NCBI GenBank assembly: GCA_024699855.1
Contig: JAMPIQ010000003.1
Coordinates: 6,324,001 to 6,388,000 of the forward strand
Source of the DNA: Aphelenchoides besseyi
Taxonomy: Eukaryota > Nematoda > Chromadorea > Rhabditida > Aphelenchoididae
DNA length: 64,000 nucleotides
Reading direction: 5' to 3'
Position numbers and translations under genes: made by a program
Shown: in pieces, positions 1 through 12,077 of the stretch
Layout of the letters: each line of letters opens with the position of its first letter
Position numbering within the stretch: the first letter of the stretch is position 1
Notes under the pieces: generated by a model
Databases searched by the model: none
What the model was told of the DNA's origin: nothing
The model's input: only the letters and a program-made list of their open reading frames with translations

Positions 1-1875
1 GAAAGAGTGGAATCTTCTTTGTACCAAAAAAATATGGCACTTTTTTGATGAGCTTCATAGCGACAAGTACATTCGCAATGTCATATAAACGTCGACATCG
101 GCCTAAATAATAATCGTGAATTATTCTTCATCCTATTAACTCACTTCGACTCGGTGGATCATAGCCTTCGCTTTCTGGCTCTTTGATCAGAACGGTGCTT
201 GCAACGTCGAGACTAACTTTGCGATCGTCATCCTGCAATTTGAGTAGTCAAGTTTCAAGTAGGTCAAGCAGCGCTAATCGACCAGGTGGCTTATTGAATG
301 TTGCATCTATACGTTGCGTATTTACTGCCGACTTTCTTCACTTCATCATTCTTCCAATTGGCAGTTTCGAATGGGCGCAAGTTGTCAATGTAAACAAACG
401 CACTTTCTCATTACGCGACTCGCAACTGACCTCCTAACGCACATAACTCCTGCTTTTCAACGGGGTTGCGTAATCAGAACAAATGATGAGACCAAGTCAT
501 CAGTTGTTTAACGTCCATTCGTCAGCAATAAACTTTGATTTATGACCCAAACGAGTAGTTTCGTTGGGCTTGTTAGTGTACGTTTTAATTATTGGTCAAT
601 TGACTTGTATGATGTTCTGAAAACCAAAAAAAGATCTGAGCTTTTACGTTGGCATATTCGAAAAGAAATTCTAGCGCGACTTTCTCATTCATTCCAAGGC
701 CGAGCAACGACTAAAGACCACCTGCTTGGCTGGCTTAGTTTTTTTAACACTAACGTCGTCCATCCAACATAAAACCTTCGAAAAAACTTTGCGGTTCGAC
801 CACAATCGAAATGACAAATCGTTTGCTCTTTACGACAAGACGATCTCAATCTTAATAGCCGTTCGTTTTCCACGATCTTCCCGCCCAGCTTACGGTAAGA
901 TTTCGGAGTGAAGAAGTGCGTACGAGAATTATGCAATTCAAGGGTCAGAAACCGGCAATTCCTAATCGTCCATTTGGATTACACGCTTCCGTTCATAGAC
1001 TTTGTTTTATTCCCCCAGAAGATTGCGTAATTACAAAAACGTAGAAACTAATTAGCATAGCCAACAATGAACCTGCGCAGAGAGTTGACTTACGGGATTG
1101 CAGAGCAAAACCATCAGAAATCGACGACACAGTTGAGCAAGAGAGTTTTTTCCGTTTCTGTCACGAAGTGAACTCGCCGTCAGAGTGCTTTTGGTTCGTC
1201 CAAGTTCACCCGTACATCGTCCATCAGCCGATGAATCTGTTAAACTTCCATTCGATTCGTCCATTAGACTGCTCACAGTTTCACGACTTCCGGCACTCAA
1301 ATCAGTGAATGAGCACATGGCATCTGCGACATTTTTGATGCGACGCGGCAAATCGCTCATTTCAGCTTCTTTCTGAAAGCAAAAGTTATAAGCGATTACA
1401 GTATTTTTGAGTACCTTTAGGTTGTACATGAGTTGCGGTAGGGCGGCCAGTGTATTCCAACGATAATACGACTTGTTCGTTTTGCTCATTGCTTCGAGAG
1501 CCTCCATCACGTTGACGATGTCGTAGATTCGCCGTTTCTCGGTACTCATTTCTTTGGCCACAGTCTCCAAATGAATGTCACTTCCATTGCGTACGTTTTG
1601 GCCCATCGTACCCAAAAACCGACCACAGAGAATACCGAGCGACTTCTCTTTTCGCGAATGAGTTGATCCACTTGCTGCTCCAGAATCGTTGTCACTTTCG
1701 TCCGTCTCTTGACTGCATTCTCGTTGAGACGGTAAGTTGGATTGTTGTGACGCAAGAGCTGCAAAATAAGCGAATTAATGTTGTGTCACAAACCAATAAA
1801 CTTACATCTTTTACGGTCTTCTTTGGGCGACGATTCTGCAATAATTCCGTTGATTGATTTTAACGTCGTGGTCAT
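1..1875 (-). CDS. efl-3: Atypical E2F transcription factor (E2F7/E2F8 type), 3' end outside the window
   Basis: Spliced model on the minus strand: 1875-1806, 1758-1415, 1372-1094, 232-145, 102-<1, about 294 codons so far. All junctions are phase consistent. It carries two winged-helix E2F DNA-binding domains. The first, near residues 65-135, contains EKSLGILCGRFL and EKRRIYDIVNVMEALEAMSK. The second contains SLAQLCRRFLMVLL, VSLDVASTVLI and CRRLYDIANVLVAMKLIKKV. Two tandem DNA-binding domains, with no partner domain seen so far, are the hallmark of E2F7/8, which repress S-phase and endocycle genes without a DP partner. The second domain is split across a roughly 860-nt intron (233-1093), long for this genome. 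The start is the first ATG before the conserved part. Upstream (1876-2250) lie GC-rich palindromes and E2F-like words, so autoregulation is possible but inferred. The C-terminus lies beyond base 1. Confidence 0.85.
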
Positions 1876-4268
1876 CTTGTGAGATCAATCCAAATGAGTA
1901 AGTTTGAGAAGGATTGATGCACTGAAATCGAATTTACGATTAGGTTACATTGACCCAGTAAGGAGCGCGTCACGAATGTAATTCTTTTCTCAGACTGATG
2001 ACCACTTCCTACGGCCAAAACATCTGCTGCACAAGCGAATTGAACGCTGTCCGCTGCGGCCCAACAGCTGAAATTCCCGCAAGAGCGAAAAGCGGTTGGA
2101 CAGCGTCAGTTTTTGGCGGACATTCAACGCTCCGTCTCGCCGAGACTGAACAGTTCACTCCGCCCAGTTTGGCGGGAGACTCCCGCGTTGTACGGCAAAC
2201 AAACGAGCGTTTTCAACGAACGATTCAAACCGTTGAAAACGCGCCAATTGAATTTTACATAAGTGCCTCAAGGATCATTTCGTTTGTTGGTATTGATTGA
2301 ATATCGTACTGCAAATTCGACGAAATTCGCTCTTGCAGATGCTTATGCTTTCACTTGCAATTCGAGCGAATGCTATGTTCTAAATCAATTAGATATGAAG
2401 TCTTAAAGATCAACAGAAAATGTGCAACCAGTGATCTTTCTCGGTAATCAAAGCACAGTTACGACAGAAAAAGTGGTGGTGATAAGCTCGACAAGACGAT
2501 CGAAAGCGCACGAAAAACCAAATACATGAGAGAAAATACAAGCTCTTGCAACAGTGAAGCGATCGAGAAACAAGACGTGTAAAACGGTTTGAAATGAGAA
2601 AGATTTGGCTCGTGATTCCAAATGTCAATCGGCTGGAAAAGTCCGCATTTGGTTCGAATCGCGCGTCCAAAAACCTCGGCAGCCGCATTTTCCCGCTTAT
2701 CCATCTAGTTCATGGCTTTAGGCTAATCGTCAGTAAATAGCCGACCTCCGTTGACCTAAACGTCATCGCTCACGTCGTGTTCCGAAGGATGAAAACCGCT
2801 CGAAGTCATTGGCAAATCACACCGACCGAACCCGACGCAGCAATCGCCTTCAGTTTGGGTCCGGTGCTCTGCGCTTTCGCGCGCCATTTGCGTACCGACC
2901 CAAAGCCACGATGCTGCAAAAAAGGCGGGGAAGAGGAGACCGGTGCAAGATATTGGCGCGCAAAAATCACAAAGGTTTTACTGTCGTTCCGTTGGGTTTT
3001 GAACGTTCGAAACATTTCCGCGCGTAGTTTCGTTCAAATTTCTTATCAAACCGTCGCTCATTCAACGCAAAAAATTCTCAATTGATTATCGGAATACGAA
3101 GCCTTTCAGCGCTTAAACGTCTGAGTCGTAACACTGGAAACAACGATATTCGTTTCCATCCTACGGTTCAAATTGCTTTCCCAAACGCGTTTTGATGTCC
3201 GGTTTTGTAATGAGACATCGAAAGTGTTTTGCCGGTTTGTTCGGACGTCCCGGAGTGTCTGAGAACCGGTGTGCCTTTCGACTACTTTGGCATTTTCGGA
3301 TGCCGAATTGAAATTCGCGCCGTTTTCTGTCATTTGTCGGCATTTTCGACGGTCGTTTTGGCAAAATTTGCCGCTCAAAATCGCCGTTAAGAAATTGAGA
3401 TCGTTTCCAGCTTTGAGATGCCGACCGGAAAGTCAATGGCATTGGCGATTAAAATCGTCGGCTGACAGAATCAATCGGAGCTTATGGACAATCGAAGGTC
3501 TGCGTTACATCAAACGGAAGTTCTTTTCGTGTCCAACTCAATCAAAAGACATCGACGAAGCGTACAATTGGTTTTGTTTGCAATTTGCCGATCGAATTTG
3601 GCGCCCCATCACAACAGCGGACCGTTGATTTGTAGTGACATCGATAACATCGCGCGGGCAAGGGACTTCGAATGCTGAGTGGAGATCTTAATGTCACTCA
3701 ATTACATAACGATCACGTAATACTCGCGAGATTGAGCAGAACTGCGGATTAACAATACTGGGACATCCGATGCGAATATTCGATTTCTGTGCAATCATTT
3801 TCGTCGTCGAGAGTTTCGAGTGCGAAGGTCAATGAATTGACGCGCCTAAAAGTTCCCAACTTTGATGAGTATCGAGTGGATCGTAAAAAGTTTTGAGCGA
3901 TGGCACAATTCGGGGGTTCTCGAAGATGGATTGCTATGCCGTGGCACGGATACCGTAGACGACCTTGAAGAGCACAAACGACAATCTCATTAAAATTTTA
4001 TGTACAACCTCTCCGAACTTGTCAGATTCAAATCAAAGTCCGATGTAAACGAAATTAATCGCCTTTCACAGTCAAATTGTTAAGCAGCTAAATTTGAGTC
4101 TTTCTTAACATTGAGATTCTATCGTATAGAAATGTTTAGGCAAAAGGTGAAGAGCAATCGACTGGAGAGTTTTCAACCACAGACTACTTGGCATTTTGCT
4201 TCAGAGTTGTGTTTCTTAATGCTTCTGGCCGCTCTTTCACAACTAGTGGCCAACTTAAAAGAAACGAA
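1876..4268. other. Intergenic region between divergent genes, with inverted repeats
   Basis: No protein family is recognisable here on either strand. The open frames are short, overlap on opposite strands and have no splice-consistent extension. The part nearest the E2F gene (2030-2250) is GC rich and holds several inverted repeats: 2045-2052 with 2098-2105 (CGCTGTCC/GGACAGCG), 2172-2186 (GCGGGA-3-TCCCGC) and 2208-2218 with 2231-2241 (CGTTTTCAACG/CGTTGAAAACG). Rough matches to the E2F core are at 2169-2176 and 2239-2247. It probably contains the promoters of the divergent E2F and helicase genes. Confidence 0.5.
2208..2241. repeat. Perfect 11-bp inverted repeat with 12-nt loop
   Basis: CGTTTTCAACG at 2208-2218 is exactly complementary to CGTTGAAAACG at 2231-2241. 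It lies about 340 bp upstream of the E2F start codon, next to GCGCCAA, an E2F-like word read on the opposite strand. It could be a bipartite protein site or a hairpin. No function is demonstrated by the sequence. Confidence 0.6.
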
Positions 4269-7060
4269 ATGATCAAAGACGCTAATGTGGTCGATTTGTT
4301 GGATCCCGTTCTGTTCAAACATGTCAACGAGTCACTCGGATTCAAGAAGTTCACCGCAGTTCAGGTTTGCTTTAGTTTTTATCCTTTAAAATTATGCTTC
4401 TTGCCTTATTATCGGTTCATTTCTGTTCAATAGATACTCTTCTTACTCACCGAAAATTTAAGTTGAAAGTCGCGAATACGCGCGCGTTTACCTCTCGCGA
4501 TTAAAATGGCCGAAATTAATCATTTTGTTAGCGAAATGTCAGCAGATTACAACTGGGGTGACTACTACATGGGTGGTCGAAAAAAGCGTCCATGGTCCCT
4601 TGAAATCGTTCACAACATCAATCAGATGCTGCCCACGTTCAACGAACTCTTCGACGAGGTTGGCGGATTTGTCGTTTGGTCGCTGATCTGATCGCTCGTT
4701 TAAGGAGACATTCTACATGTTCGCCTTTTGCGTCGTCGTTGGCGCATTTTTGACTGCGTTCTTCCTCGCAAAAATCTGCAGAATCCGAGTTCGCGAGTAC
4801 CCACTGCACGTCGAACGTGATTGGCGAGATTGGCGGCCGGCCAATCCGTTTCGTTTCCCGTGGAGCCGAGAAACGGTCGACAAAAAGAAAACCACTTAGC
4901 AGATTCATTTTACTAATCCCACAGGCCATAGCATAATAGCCAGTCAACAGACGCAATTAACAAAACTCTCTAGTCAACAAAGTTCCATTTGCTTTCACTT
5001 GTGTTTGATTTGTGTTGCAATAAATTTGGATCATTATTCTGAAAACCTTATGATTTATTGTAGGAAACAGCAATCAAACATTTTCTGAACAAATTTGATT
5101 GTATCGTCCAAGCGCCAACTGGCTCAGGTAAAACTCTCGCCTATCTCTTACCGATGCTTCAAATTCTGAATTCGAAACGATCAAAAGTAAGTCGAATTGA
5201 GAAGTTATGTTTGGTATGTTTCTTTCAGGCTGACGACGATCGTTGTGAAGTTCTGGCAATCATTTTGGCGCCAAGTCGTGAACTGGTCACCCAAATATCG
5301 AACGTTCTTAGACCGATGGCCGAAAAGTTCGATTACAACGTGATCAAACTGATTGGTGGCGGTGGAACGAAGGTGACAAAAGAGAAAGCGTTCCAGAAAC
5401 AATGGTAAGATTCAGTGGAAGTTTGTTGCCATGTTAGATGTTTAGTATTGTTGTTGGAACCCCGGTACGACTTGAGCACACGATCACGAAATTCCCGCAT
5501 TTGAAGCCAAGTTTTCGGGCTCTTGAGATGTTGATTGTTGATGAAGCCGATCGTTTTGCGGACCAAGAGTTTAAGACCAGGTAGGTAAACAACAAACAGA
5601 TGGGTTCTAAGTGTTCAGTTTAGTGTGAGCACAATCCTCAGTTGTATTCCAAAACAACGACACACTGGTTTGTTCTCGGCAACACAAGCAAAAGAAGTTG
5701 AGGAGCTACTCAAATTCGGACTACGAAATCCTGTTCGTATTAATGTGGCGAGTGATGGAGCAATCAAAGTCGGCGAATCAATGGACGACATCAAACAAGA
5801 AACTCAGACAGAAGTTGCACCAAAAGAACTCGAGAATTATTACACGGTTAGTGGGTGGCATTTCTATCGAATATTCTTCCATTTCAGTGCGTTCCAGCCG
5901 ATCAGAAACTTTTGGCTTTGATTAACTTTCTGAACGAAAACCCCAACTCCAAGGTTCTTGTTTTTGTTTGCAGTTCGGCAGCCGTTGACTATTTCAACGA
6001 CATTCTTCCGCATCTGATTCAGAAGACCAAACGACAATTCTTGGCGGTTCATCGGCGAAAATATTCGAAACGTCAAAAAATCGTGTGTTAAGAAGTCTAA
6101 TACGAGATGTCATTTTTGATGTTTAGATCGACACATTTCGTAAATCGAAAAAAGCCGTTTTGTTGTGCACCGATTTGATGGCCCGTGGTTTGGATATTAC
6201 AGACATCGATTGGGTTTTCCAATACGACATTCCGAAACAGTCGAGTTGGTTTGTTCATCGAAGCGGTCGAACGGCTCGAAGCGGACGTGTTGGAAAGGCG
6301 GTTGTGTTGCTGACTCAAGAGGAAGAGGCGTATGTTGAGTTCATGCAAAACTACGAGCATATCCAACTGTTCAAGCACAAGATCAACGGTTTAAACGAAA
6401 CAGCGGCTGTTGAGTTGCGAGAGAAAGTCCGCAAAATCGCTGTTACTGATCGGTTAGTTTCTGTGAATCATTGAGTTGACATCTTCGGTTTTAGACGAAT
6501 TCTGTTGAATGGAACACGTGCATTTGTGTCGTTCATTGAAGCGTATGTCAAACACGACTGTCAAATCGTTTGCAAACTCAAAGGTAACCCGGAAATGTTC
6601 GTATTTAACGGAAAGAAGTTTAGATCAAGACATCGCTGGAATCGCTCATTCGTTCGGTTTGCTTCGTTTGCCGTTGATGCGCGAACTTCGTGGACGAACG
6701 GATTTGAAGAACTTCGAAAAGGCGGAAATCACAACTTCGAACATCGCATTTAAAGATCCGAAGAAAGAAGCCGTGAGATTGGAGAAACAGAAGGAAAAAC
6801 GTGAAGCCCAGAGTGTGGAGAAGGAGAAGCAAGTAGCCAAGGAAAAGCAGCGAACTGAGAATCCGAGCAAACGACAAATCAAACGGAAGTTTGCGGAAGC
6901 GAAAGACGTCGGGAACTTGGACGATCCGATGCAGAAGCCAAAGAAATTGAAGAAAACTCGAAAAGAGGTTGAATGGCAAGAACTGCAAAGTGATGAACGT
7001 TTACTCAAAGGTTACAAGAAGGGAAAAATAAGCAAATCGGAGTTGAATGAACGTCTTTGA
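4269..7060 (+). CDS. DDX55: DEAD-box ATP-dependent RNA helicase, DDX55/Spb4 family
   Basis: Nine coding exons: 4269-4364, 5064-5186, 5229-5404, 5446-5580, 5624-5846, 5888-6082, 6127-6452, 6495-6583, 6624-7060. They give 599 aa, close to the 600 aa of human DDX55. Motifs in order: Q-motif region ending FTAVQ, Walker A APTGSGKT, Ia APSRELV, GGG, Ib GTPVRLE, motif II VDEADR, motif III SAT in LFSATQ, IVa, V ARGLDI and [12 protein letters not shown]. After the core follow the Spb4-type segment ([15 protein letters not shown], then [14 protein letters not shown]) and a Lys/Glu-rich nucleolar-type tail. In yeast, Spb4 works in nucleolar assembly of the 60S subunit. The ATG at 4269 is the first in frame that leaves a normal-length N-terminus. 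Intron 1 (4365-5063, 699 nt) is far longer than the others because it hosts another gene. AATAAA lies at 7113. Confidence 0.92.
4506..4899 (+). CDS. Small single-pass membrane protein nested in DDX55 intron 1
   Basis: Two exons, 4506-4658 and 4705-4899, joined by a 46-nt GT-AG intron in phase 0, give 115 aa. The N-terminal half is polar. Residues about 56-70 form one hydrophobic helix ([18 protein letters not shown]), followed by a basic, Trp/Pro-rich tail with WRDWRP and ending KKKTT. A polyadenylation signal AATAAA at 5019-5024 lies still inside the host intron, which supports an independent transcript on the same strand as DDX55. No family is recognised. An alternative is that the two pieces are separate short ORFs, but the splice phase and the downstream signal favour one gene. 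Confidence 0.6.
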
Positions 7061-7112
7061 ATCGTTTGAAATGACTGTTAAGCTTTGTTATGGTTTTATT
7101 GTTAATTGTTGA

Positions 7113-7118
7113 AATAAA
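7113..7118 (+). terminator. Polyadenylation signal of DDX55
   Basis: AATAAA about 53 nt after the DDX55 stop codon and before the next same-strand gene. Confidence 0.7.
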
Positions 7119-7220
7119 TTTGATTGTTGCATTTGACCAAAGATACTTAATCTTGTTATAAAACAACTACTATCTTTTATTTTGGAGTATCTAGAAGATT
7201 GTTGTTACAGAGTCGTACAA

Positions 7221-7728
7221 ATGGTTTTGCGAAATGTCGTTAAAATTGCCATGGCCACAGTTGAAGCACTTGGAAAAGCATTTAAACGATCGTTAGACCA
7301 AGAAATCATTGGTTAGTTTGCTGGTACAATTATTTTCAATTGCTCCTGTTTAGCTTCGAAACGAACCGCCACGGGAACTACCGCTTCGTCCCAATCATCT
7401 TCATCTCAATCACAAGCTCAAGAAGAAACGAAGGCAAATCGAAGACATGGAATTACACTTCAGGTAATTTCAGGACTCTACTTCTATCTCATGGTGTTTA
7501 GGAGTCAATGCAAATTCTAAACATTAAAGCGCTGGATCGAGAAGAAGCCGAGAAACGTTTCGAACATTTATTCAACGTGAACGACAAGTCCAACGGTGGA
7601 ACTCGGTATTTACAACAAAAAGTGAGTTTTACAGTAAAATACTTAACAATTTGAGTTTGTAGATTGAGGCGGCAAAGAAACGAGTAGACGAAGAACTAAA
7701 TAACCCGCAAGAAAAGAAAACAGATTGA
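7221..7728 (+). CDS. PAM16: Mitochondrial import inner membrane translocase subunit PAM16/TIM16 (Magmas)
   Basis: Exons 7221-7311, 7354-7463, 7502-7621 and 7663-7728 give 128 aa; human Magmas is 125 aa. The N-terminus is a hydrophobic/amphipathic segment ([18 protein letters not shown]) and the C-terminal half is the degenerate J-like domain: [16 protein letters not shown], then [13 protein letters not shown] and KKRVDEEL. The HPD tripeptide is absent, as expected for PAM16. In the family PAM16 binds PAM14/18 and restrains stimulation of mtHsp70 at the TIM23 channel on the matrix side. The protein ends KKTD. It starts about 160 bp after the DDX55 stop codon and converges on MED18, with 3' signals only about 10 bp apart. 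Confidence 0.93.
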
Positions 7729-7774
7729 CCATTGATCTTCTCGTTATTTGTTTATTTTGTTTGTTAGGAAGTCG

Positions 7775-7796
7775 AATAAAGTCGCTTAGATTTATT
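7775..7796. terminator. Abutting convergent polyadenylation signals of PAM16 and MED18
   Basis: AATAAA at 7775-7780 on the plus strand serves PAM16. TTTATT at 7791-7796 is AATAAA on the minus strand and serves MED18. The two signals are about 10 bp apart, so the mature 3' UTRs probably overlap in antisense. Confidence 0.65.
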
Positions 7797-7810
7797 GCCA
7801 ACAATACAGT

Positions 7811-8608
7811 TCATGACTTCCAGTATTCGTACTTCCTCATTTCGCATAATCTGCAAACTTCCAGAAGGCAATGAGATTATGAAAAGGAAACTCACGGCGA
7901 AAGATGATCACAAAAATCGCGAAGTCTTTTGGCTGCCGGTTCGTAGTCCTGATTCTCAGGTAAAACAATTGATGCTTCGACGTAAAAGTGATTGTTCTGC
8001 GATAGAGGTCTCAAGTTTCCACTGTCGTATTGGCCGATTACGTTCGTGTAACGAATATGACTAATCATGATCTGAAGACAACAAATTAAACATTAAACCA
8101 ACAGATTCACTTACCCGAATGTCCTCTTTTGTAAATAACACACCTTCTTCCATTATAATTTCAAAGTCCAACCTAAAGAAGAGTATACAGTTTATTAATT
8201 TCATTGTTTACCTTAGTCCCAACGCTTTAACGTACTCCATCATGTTGGTTGAGTACATCATTGAATCGACGGTTTTACGCACGATAGTTGGACAGTTGGT
8301 TGTAACTTCGGGAGTGCCAATGTAACGACAATGCCAATAGTTTTTGTCGCTTTTGTAACGTCGTCTCATGCGCACTTGAACGGGATTGTCCATTTCTACA
8401 ACAAACAGTTACAATCAAAAATATTCAACTTACTCAAAGTGAAAACCATTTCGTGCTCAGAAAACGACTTGCGATCCGGATCGCATAAACCGGCCAACCG
8501 TTGAATCAACTGATTTCGATGTGTATCCGGAACCACACCGTAGAGCAAACATTCTTGATTCTTACGACTAGTCGACGTTCCAGTAGGATTCGGTTTTGTT
8601 GAAGACAT
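7811..8608 (-). CDS. MED18: Mediator complex subunit 18
   Basis: Exons 8608-8434, 8395-8212, 8172-8115, 8071-7896 and 7850-7811, all phase consistent, give 210 aa; human MED18 is 208 aa. Recognisable landmarks are ECLLYGVV near the N-terminus, RLAGLCDPD, EHEMVFTL, then WHCRYIGTPE, and the segment around MEEGVLFTKEDIR that matches the conserved central strand/helix unit. MED18 pairs with MED20 in the movable jaw of the Mediator head and contacts RNA polymerase II. The C-terminal exon is very short (40 nt). The ATG is the first in the exon and matches the family N-terminus. Confidence 0.9.
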
Positions 8609-8792
8609 TTTTGCTTACAACTAACAAGCCTTCTCTTAGCTTCTCTTAGCATCACGCCAGCAAATAGAGAAGTTGTCATGTGCTGCAAATATTGATTTTT
8701 GCTTGTAACATCAGAATACAAATAATAATGTCACATAAACGGTTTATTTTTCTCAGATTTGACAGGACGTCATGAAAAAGAATTGGAAAACT

Positions 8793-10462
<1,670 letters not shown>

Positions 10463-10663
10463 TTCAACGCTAAGCAAAAGAGATTATTCATTTCAATGAC
10501 TTGAATTAACAAAACGCGCCAAAAATAAGAATTCAAAGAGTGAAATTTACATATTGGAGAAGATCAGGACTCTCAAATTTGTGTTCCGTAAATCAATTGG
10601 TTCTTCTCGACACATATTTCCCGGTTTGCTCTACGATTTCAGTTCTTAATCAGGAGCACGAAA

Positions 10664-11248
10664 ATGACCAACGTTTACGAGCCTCTAGGACCTCTTGAAA
10701 GCGGCGGCCCACCGCCTGCTCCTCAAATGAGTGAGCCCAAGAAAGCGAACGTTCCGCGAACTCCAACCCAATCGACGCCAAATCCCAATAACAATTCCAG
10801 CACTCGCGACGGCAGAAACACGTTGGCTTCTGCAGCGCGTAAAACGCCTCAAGGAATTGCTGGACTTACTCCGGGAGCATTGAGGTTAGTCGCTTCATTC
10901 CAACTCCATATTCAACGGTCTTTAGTCCTCGTGGCAACAAACCGAAAAAGTTTGGAGTCAAAACAACGGAAGAAGAACGTGAGTTCCTGTCCCGAAACCT
11001 CAATCCTCCGTTTCAGCGAGTGCACTTTTAAAACAAAAGTTAACTGCAACTTTGGATTCAAATCAAAATCCCACGAACAAATCGAGTGAGTTCGAAACCC
11101 TCGAATTCTCCTCGTGAAGTTTTCAGAAGAACCGTTCACCAAACCGGCGAAAATTTGTCTTGTGCTTGCGATCGTGATTTTGATTCTCAGTTTGACTGGT
11201 GCGGTGGGCGCCGGCGTTTGTTTGGGTTTTGGTGTTCAAATACCATAG
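10664..11248 (+). CDS. Small Pro/Asn-rich protein with C-terminal membrane anchor, unrecognised
   Basis: Exons 10664-10884, 10926-10978, 11017-11085 and 11127-11248 give 154 aa. The first 75 residues are low complexity (Pro, Asn, Ser, Thr). A charged middle part (KKFGVKTTEEE) is followed near residues 127-150 by one hydrophobic helix (ICLVLAIVILILSLTGAVGA) that ends a few residues before the C-terminus, so it looks tail anchored. It resembles proteins such as SEC61-beta in layout only; the sequence does not match. AATAAA lies at 11284-11289. It is transcribed away from the ANT gene from an upstream region of about 200 bp. Confidence 0.65.
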
Positions 11249-12077
11249 TAGATGAGAAGAAGTTTGCTTTTGTTCGTCAGCGAAATAAAATTTGATTTTA
11301 TATCTGGGTTTTATTCGAACAAAAACAACCAAAAGCGGACCTTGGAAACCTATTTTGGGCTACTCGTTTCTTAAATTGGAGAGAAAACAACAAAGAGAAT
11401 CTGATCCTGGAAGTATGGCGATTAGAAAAGTTATCCGAGATTTAAAACAATTAGTTAACAGAATTCAAACCCAATATCAACTCGCTAAGTACGACTAAAC
11501 AGCTGATCAAACGAATCGTAAATGCAAAAACGGAAACATGCGATCGGAATTCTTTGGACGCAAAACAACACGATGATTTGAAGTTGATGGCAAGAAGCAT
11601 AGTGGGAAACGGTCTTGGAAAGAGTAAACGAGTCGGGTTAACAACAGCGGGTTTTTGGCAGAGTTGGAGTTAAGATTGGGGGGAGAAGTCGAGATTATCA
11701 TCTGTTAAGAACCGCGTATGGTTTGTGTGCACAAATTTAAAACGACCATTCAAAGAACGCTTTTTATAGTAGGAAAAAAAGCTTCCGCATTACAACGAAG
11801 TGCGAACACCGAACGAATTTCACTGGGCATCTTTGGTATTTTGTGTCCGAATGAACAGACGATTGATTGCGTGCCAGCGCCAAAATTGAAAAACACTGGA
11901 TTGCGGGCCACGTTCGAGCAGTTCGAACGGGATCATGAACTAAGAAAAGAGACTGAGTGAAGGATAAACAACTGCGGCCGCACAGCCGCTTAGGAGATCG
12001 GCGGTCGGTTTTCGTTTGTCAGACATGACAGAAGATCGAGAGTGGAATTTTCAGTGACGTAAATCGCCGTCTTCTTT
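11249..12077. other. Convergent intergenic region
   Basis: After the AATAAA at 11284, I see only short open frames on the plus strand (11292-11498, 11718-11960) with no family match, no splice-linked partners and no initiation context. A run of rare-cutter-like GC sequence lies near 11975-12005. Nothing functional is evident. Confidence 0.4.

Noticed and set aside
183..936. Several plus- and minus-strand open frames inside the first kilobase
   Set aside because: They lie in the long E2F intron or antisense to its exons, and show no family signal.
2640..2670. GGTTCGAATC resembling a tRNA B box
   Set aside because: No A box, acceptor stem or anticodon stem can be drawn around it. No tRNA genes were found elsewhere in the window.
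2777..3628. Frames of 90-120 codons on both strands
   Set aside because: They overlap each other in opposite strands of slightly GC-rich DNA, with no splice-linked continuation or recognisable motif.
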